A stretch of DNA of 64,000 bases from an uncultured Dehalococcoidia bacterium (GTDB taxonomy: Bacteria > Chloroflexota > Dehalococcoidia > Lucifugimonadales > Lucifugimonadaceae): NCBI GenBank assembly GCA_913048295.1, contig CAJWWK010000004.1, positions 1 through 64,000 on the forward strand, written 5' to 3'. The notes beneath the pieces are model-generated. The model was not told where the DNA came from. It saw only the letters and a list, made by a program, of their open reading frames with translations, and did no database searches. The position numbers were made by a program, and so were the translations under genes. Shown here in pieces: positions 63,270 through 64,000 of this stretch. Every line of letters starts with the position of its first letter. Position 1 is the stretch's first letter.

Positions 63270-64000
63270 ACCTCGATCTGCCGGTCTACTCGCTCGACCG
63301 AAGTTGCGAGCCCTGTTGAGTCATCCACGTCGATCAGCACCGAGTTGAAGTTCATCAGGCCTGTGCGTACCGGCTTCATCCGGTGGCGGTAGCCGCTCAG
63401 GAAGCGGTTCAGCGAGCCTTCGGTCTCGACGCCGAGTATGGAATCCACGGCACCTACCATTCCCAGGTCCGATACGAACCCGGTACCTCCGGGAAGGACT
63501 TTGCAATCGGCGGTCGGTACATGGGTGTGAGTCCCGACGACGGCCGCGACCCGGCCGTCGAGGTGCCATGCGAGTGCCGCCTTTTCGGAAGTGGCCTCGG
63601 CATGGAAATCGACCACGACAGGCTTGCCCTGGCCAAAACCGCCTGCGAGCAGGTCGTCGACAACAGCAAACGGTGAATCGAACTCACCGACCCATACGCG
63701 TCCGATCAGGTTAATGACGGCGACAGAGCCCGAGTCGTCAGTCGCTCCCCGGCCCGGAGTTTCGGGCGGGTAGTTAAGTGGACGCAGCACGGGCAGGTGG
63801 GGGTCATCGAGGTGGTCGATGAACTCGCGCTTGTCCCACACGTGGTTTCCGGTGGTAATGACGTCGGCACCGGCTTCGACCATCTCGACCACGGTATCGA
63901 CGGTTAGGCCGATCCCTGCCGCCAAATTCTCGCCTTGAAGCGTGACAAAGTCGATATCGAGTTCGGTTTTCACGTCTTTCAGCAGTTTCCCGACGGCGCG
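63266..64000 (-). CDS. ymdB: YmdB-family metallophosphoesterase (5' end outside window)
   Basis: TIGR00282-type phosphodiesterase, in Bacillus a 2',3'-cyclic nucleotide phosphodiesterase. Visible are DFVTLQGENLAAGIGLT, VITTGNHVWDKREFI, VVVDFHAEATSEKAA and GTHTHVPTADCKVL. The frame is open to the window edge (RAVGKLLKDVKTELD), so the start and first metal motif are missing. It heads the ymdB-PHP-plsY operon. Confidence 0.93.
   Translation of the reverse strand, partial: RAVGKLLKDVKTELDIDFVTLQGENLAAGIGLTVDTVVEMVEAGADVITTGNHVWDKREFIDHLDDPHLPVLRPLNYPPETPGRGATDDSGSVAVINLIGRVWVGEFDSPFAVVDDLLAGGFGQGKPVVVDFHAEATSEKAALAWHLDGRVAAVVGTHTHVPTADCKVLPGGTGFVSDLGMVGAVDSILGVETEGSLNRFLSGYRHRMKPVRTGLMNFNSVLIDVDDSTGLATSVERVDRQIEV

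Overview
The window looks like a chromosomal segment of a GC-rich, free-living bacterium, most likely a marine Chloroflexota of the SAR202 type. The main clue is six enolase-superfamily (mandelate racemase / sugar-acid dehydratase) genes plus a seventh relic in 64 kb. They are accompanied by an HpcH/HpaI aldolase, a DapA-family protein, short-chain dehydrogenases, a sulfatase, a D-aminoacylase-type amidohydrolase and a fragment of an old-yellow-enzyme-type FMN oxidoreductase. The taxonomic call is inference; no rRNA or tRNA gene was seen to confirm it.

Layout. 0-15.3 kb is an accessory catabolic zone: enolases, MFS exporters, a HAD phosphatase, a GIY-YIG nuclease, a DapA-like protein, an SDR, a metallophosphoesterase and an aldolase, with many broken genes. 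15.4-24.4 kb holds a decayed DUF2851 gene, tsaD, a sortase, the heme A pair ctaA-ctaB, an alpha/beta hydrolase and the infC-rpmI-rplT operon. 24.8-33.7 kb holds ftsH, an MBL hydrolase, a CPBP protease, the aromatic cluster trpA-aroH-DAHP synthase, ribF and tyrS. 34-45 kb holds a class V aminotransferase, a redoxin lipoprotein pair, a DUF1015 protein, ligA, pth and a large secreted metalloprotease. 45-51.5 kb holds serS, lysS, rsmD, coaD and dus. 51.8-60.8 kb is a second catabolic zone (sulfatase, cupin, three enolases, amidohydrolase, epimerase). The end carries the ymdB-PHP-plsY operon on the minus strand.

How the genes fit together. Enolase-superfamily dehydratases turn sugar acids into 2-keto-3-deoxy acids, which aldolases of the HpcH/HpaI or DapA type can cleave; SDRs oxidise neighbouring sugars and the sulfatase could expose sulfated ones. 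This fits a scavenger of recalcitrant organic matter, but substrates cannot be read from sequence.

Main discoveries. (1) The lipoprotein peroxiredoxin at 35697-36560 is interrupted by one in-frame UGA exactly at the peroxidatic cysteine position (W-UGA-T-F-C). A 7-bp stem with a GGA loop lies 21 nt downstream, so it is very likely a selenoprotein that ordinary gene calling splits in two. (2) A dispersed 28-nt element (GGTCCCTCCG...GGTCGGGAAAT) occurs at least six times. One inverted pair brackets a GIY-YIG nuclease gene and another brackets an 87-bp spacer, suggesting a small nuclease-linked mobile repeat with a non-autonomous derivative. (3) Two enolase paralogs share a sharply bounded, near-identical 3' tract including the same 1-nt frameshift, which indicates gene conversion or duplication after the mutation. 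(4) infC probably starts at AUA behind a strong ribosome site. (5) A Tyr-rich 61-codon ORF precedes DAHP synthase. (6) A DapA-family protein lacks the Schiff-base lysine and an alpha/beta hydrolase lacks its nucleophile serine.

Broken genes are unusually frequent (enolase x2, lipoprotein, MFS, DUF2851, disulfide oxidoreductase, FMN oxidoreductase), and several lie next to the palindromic repeats.
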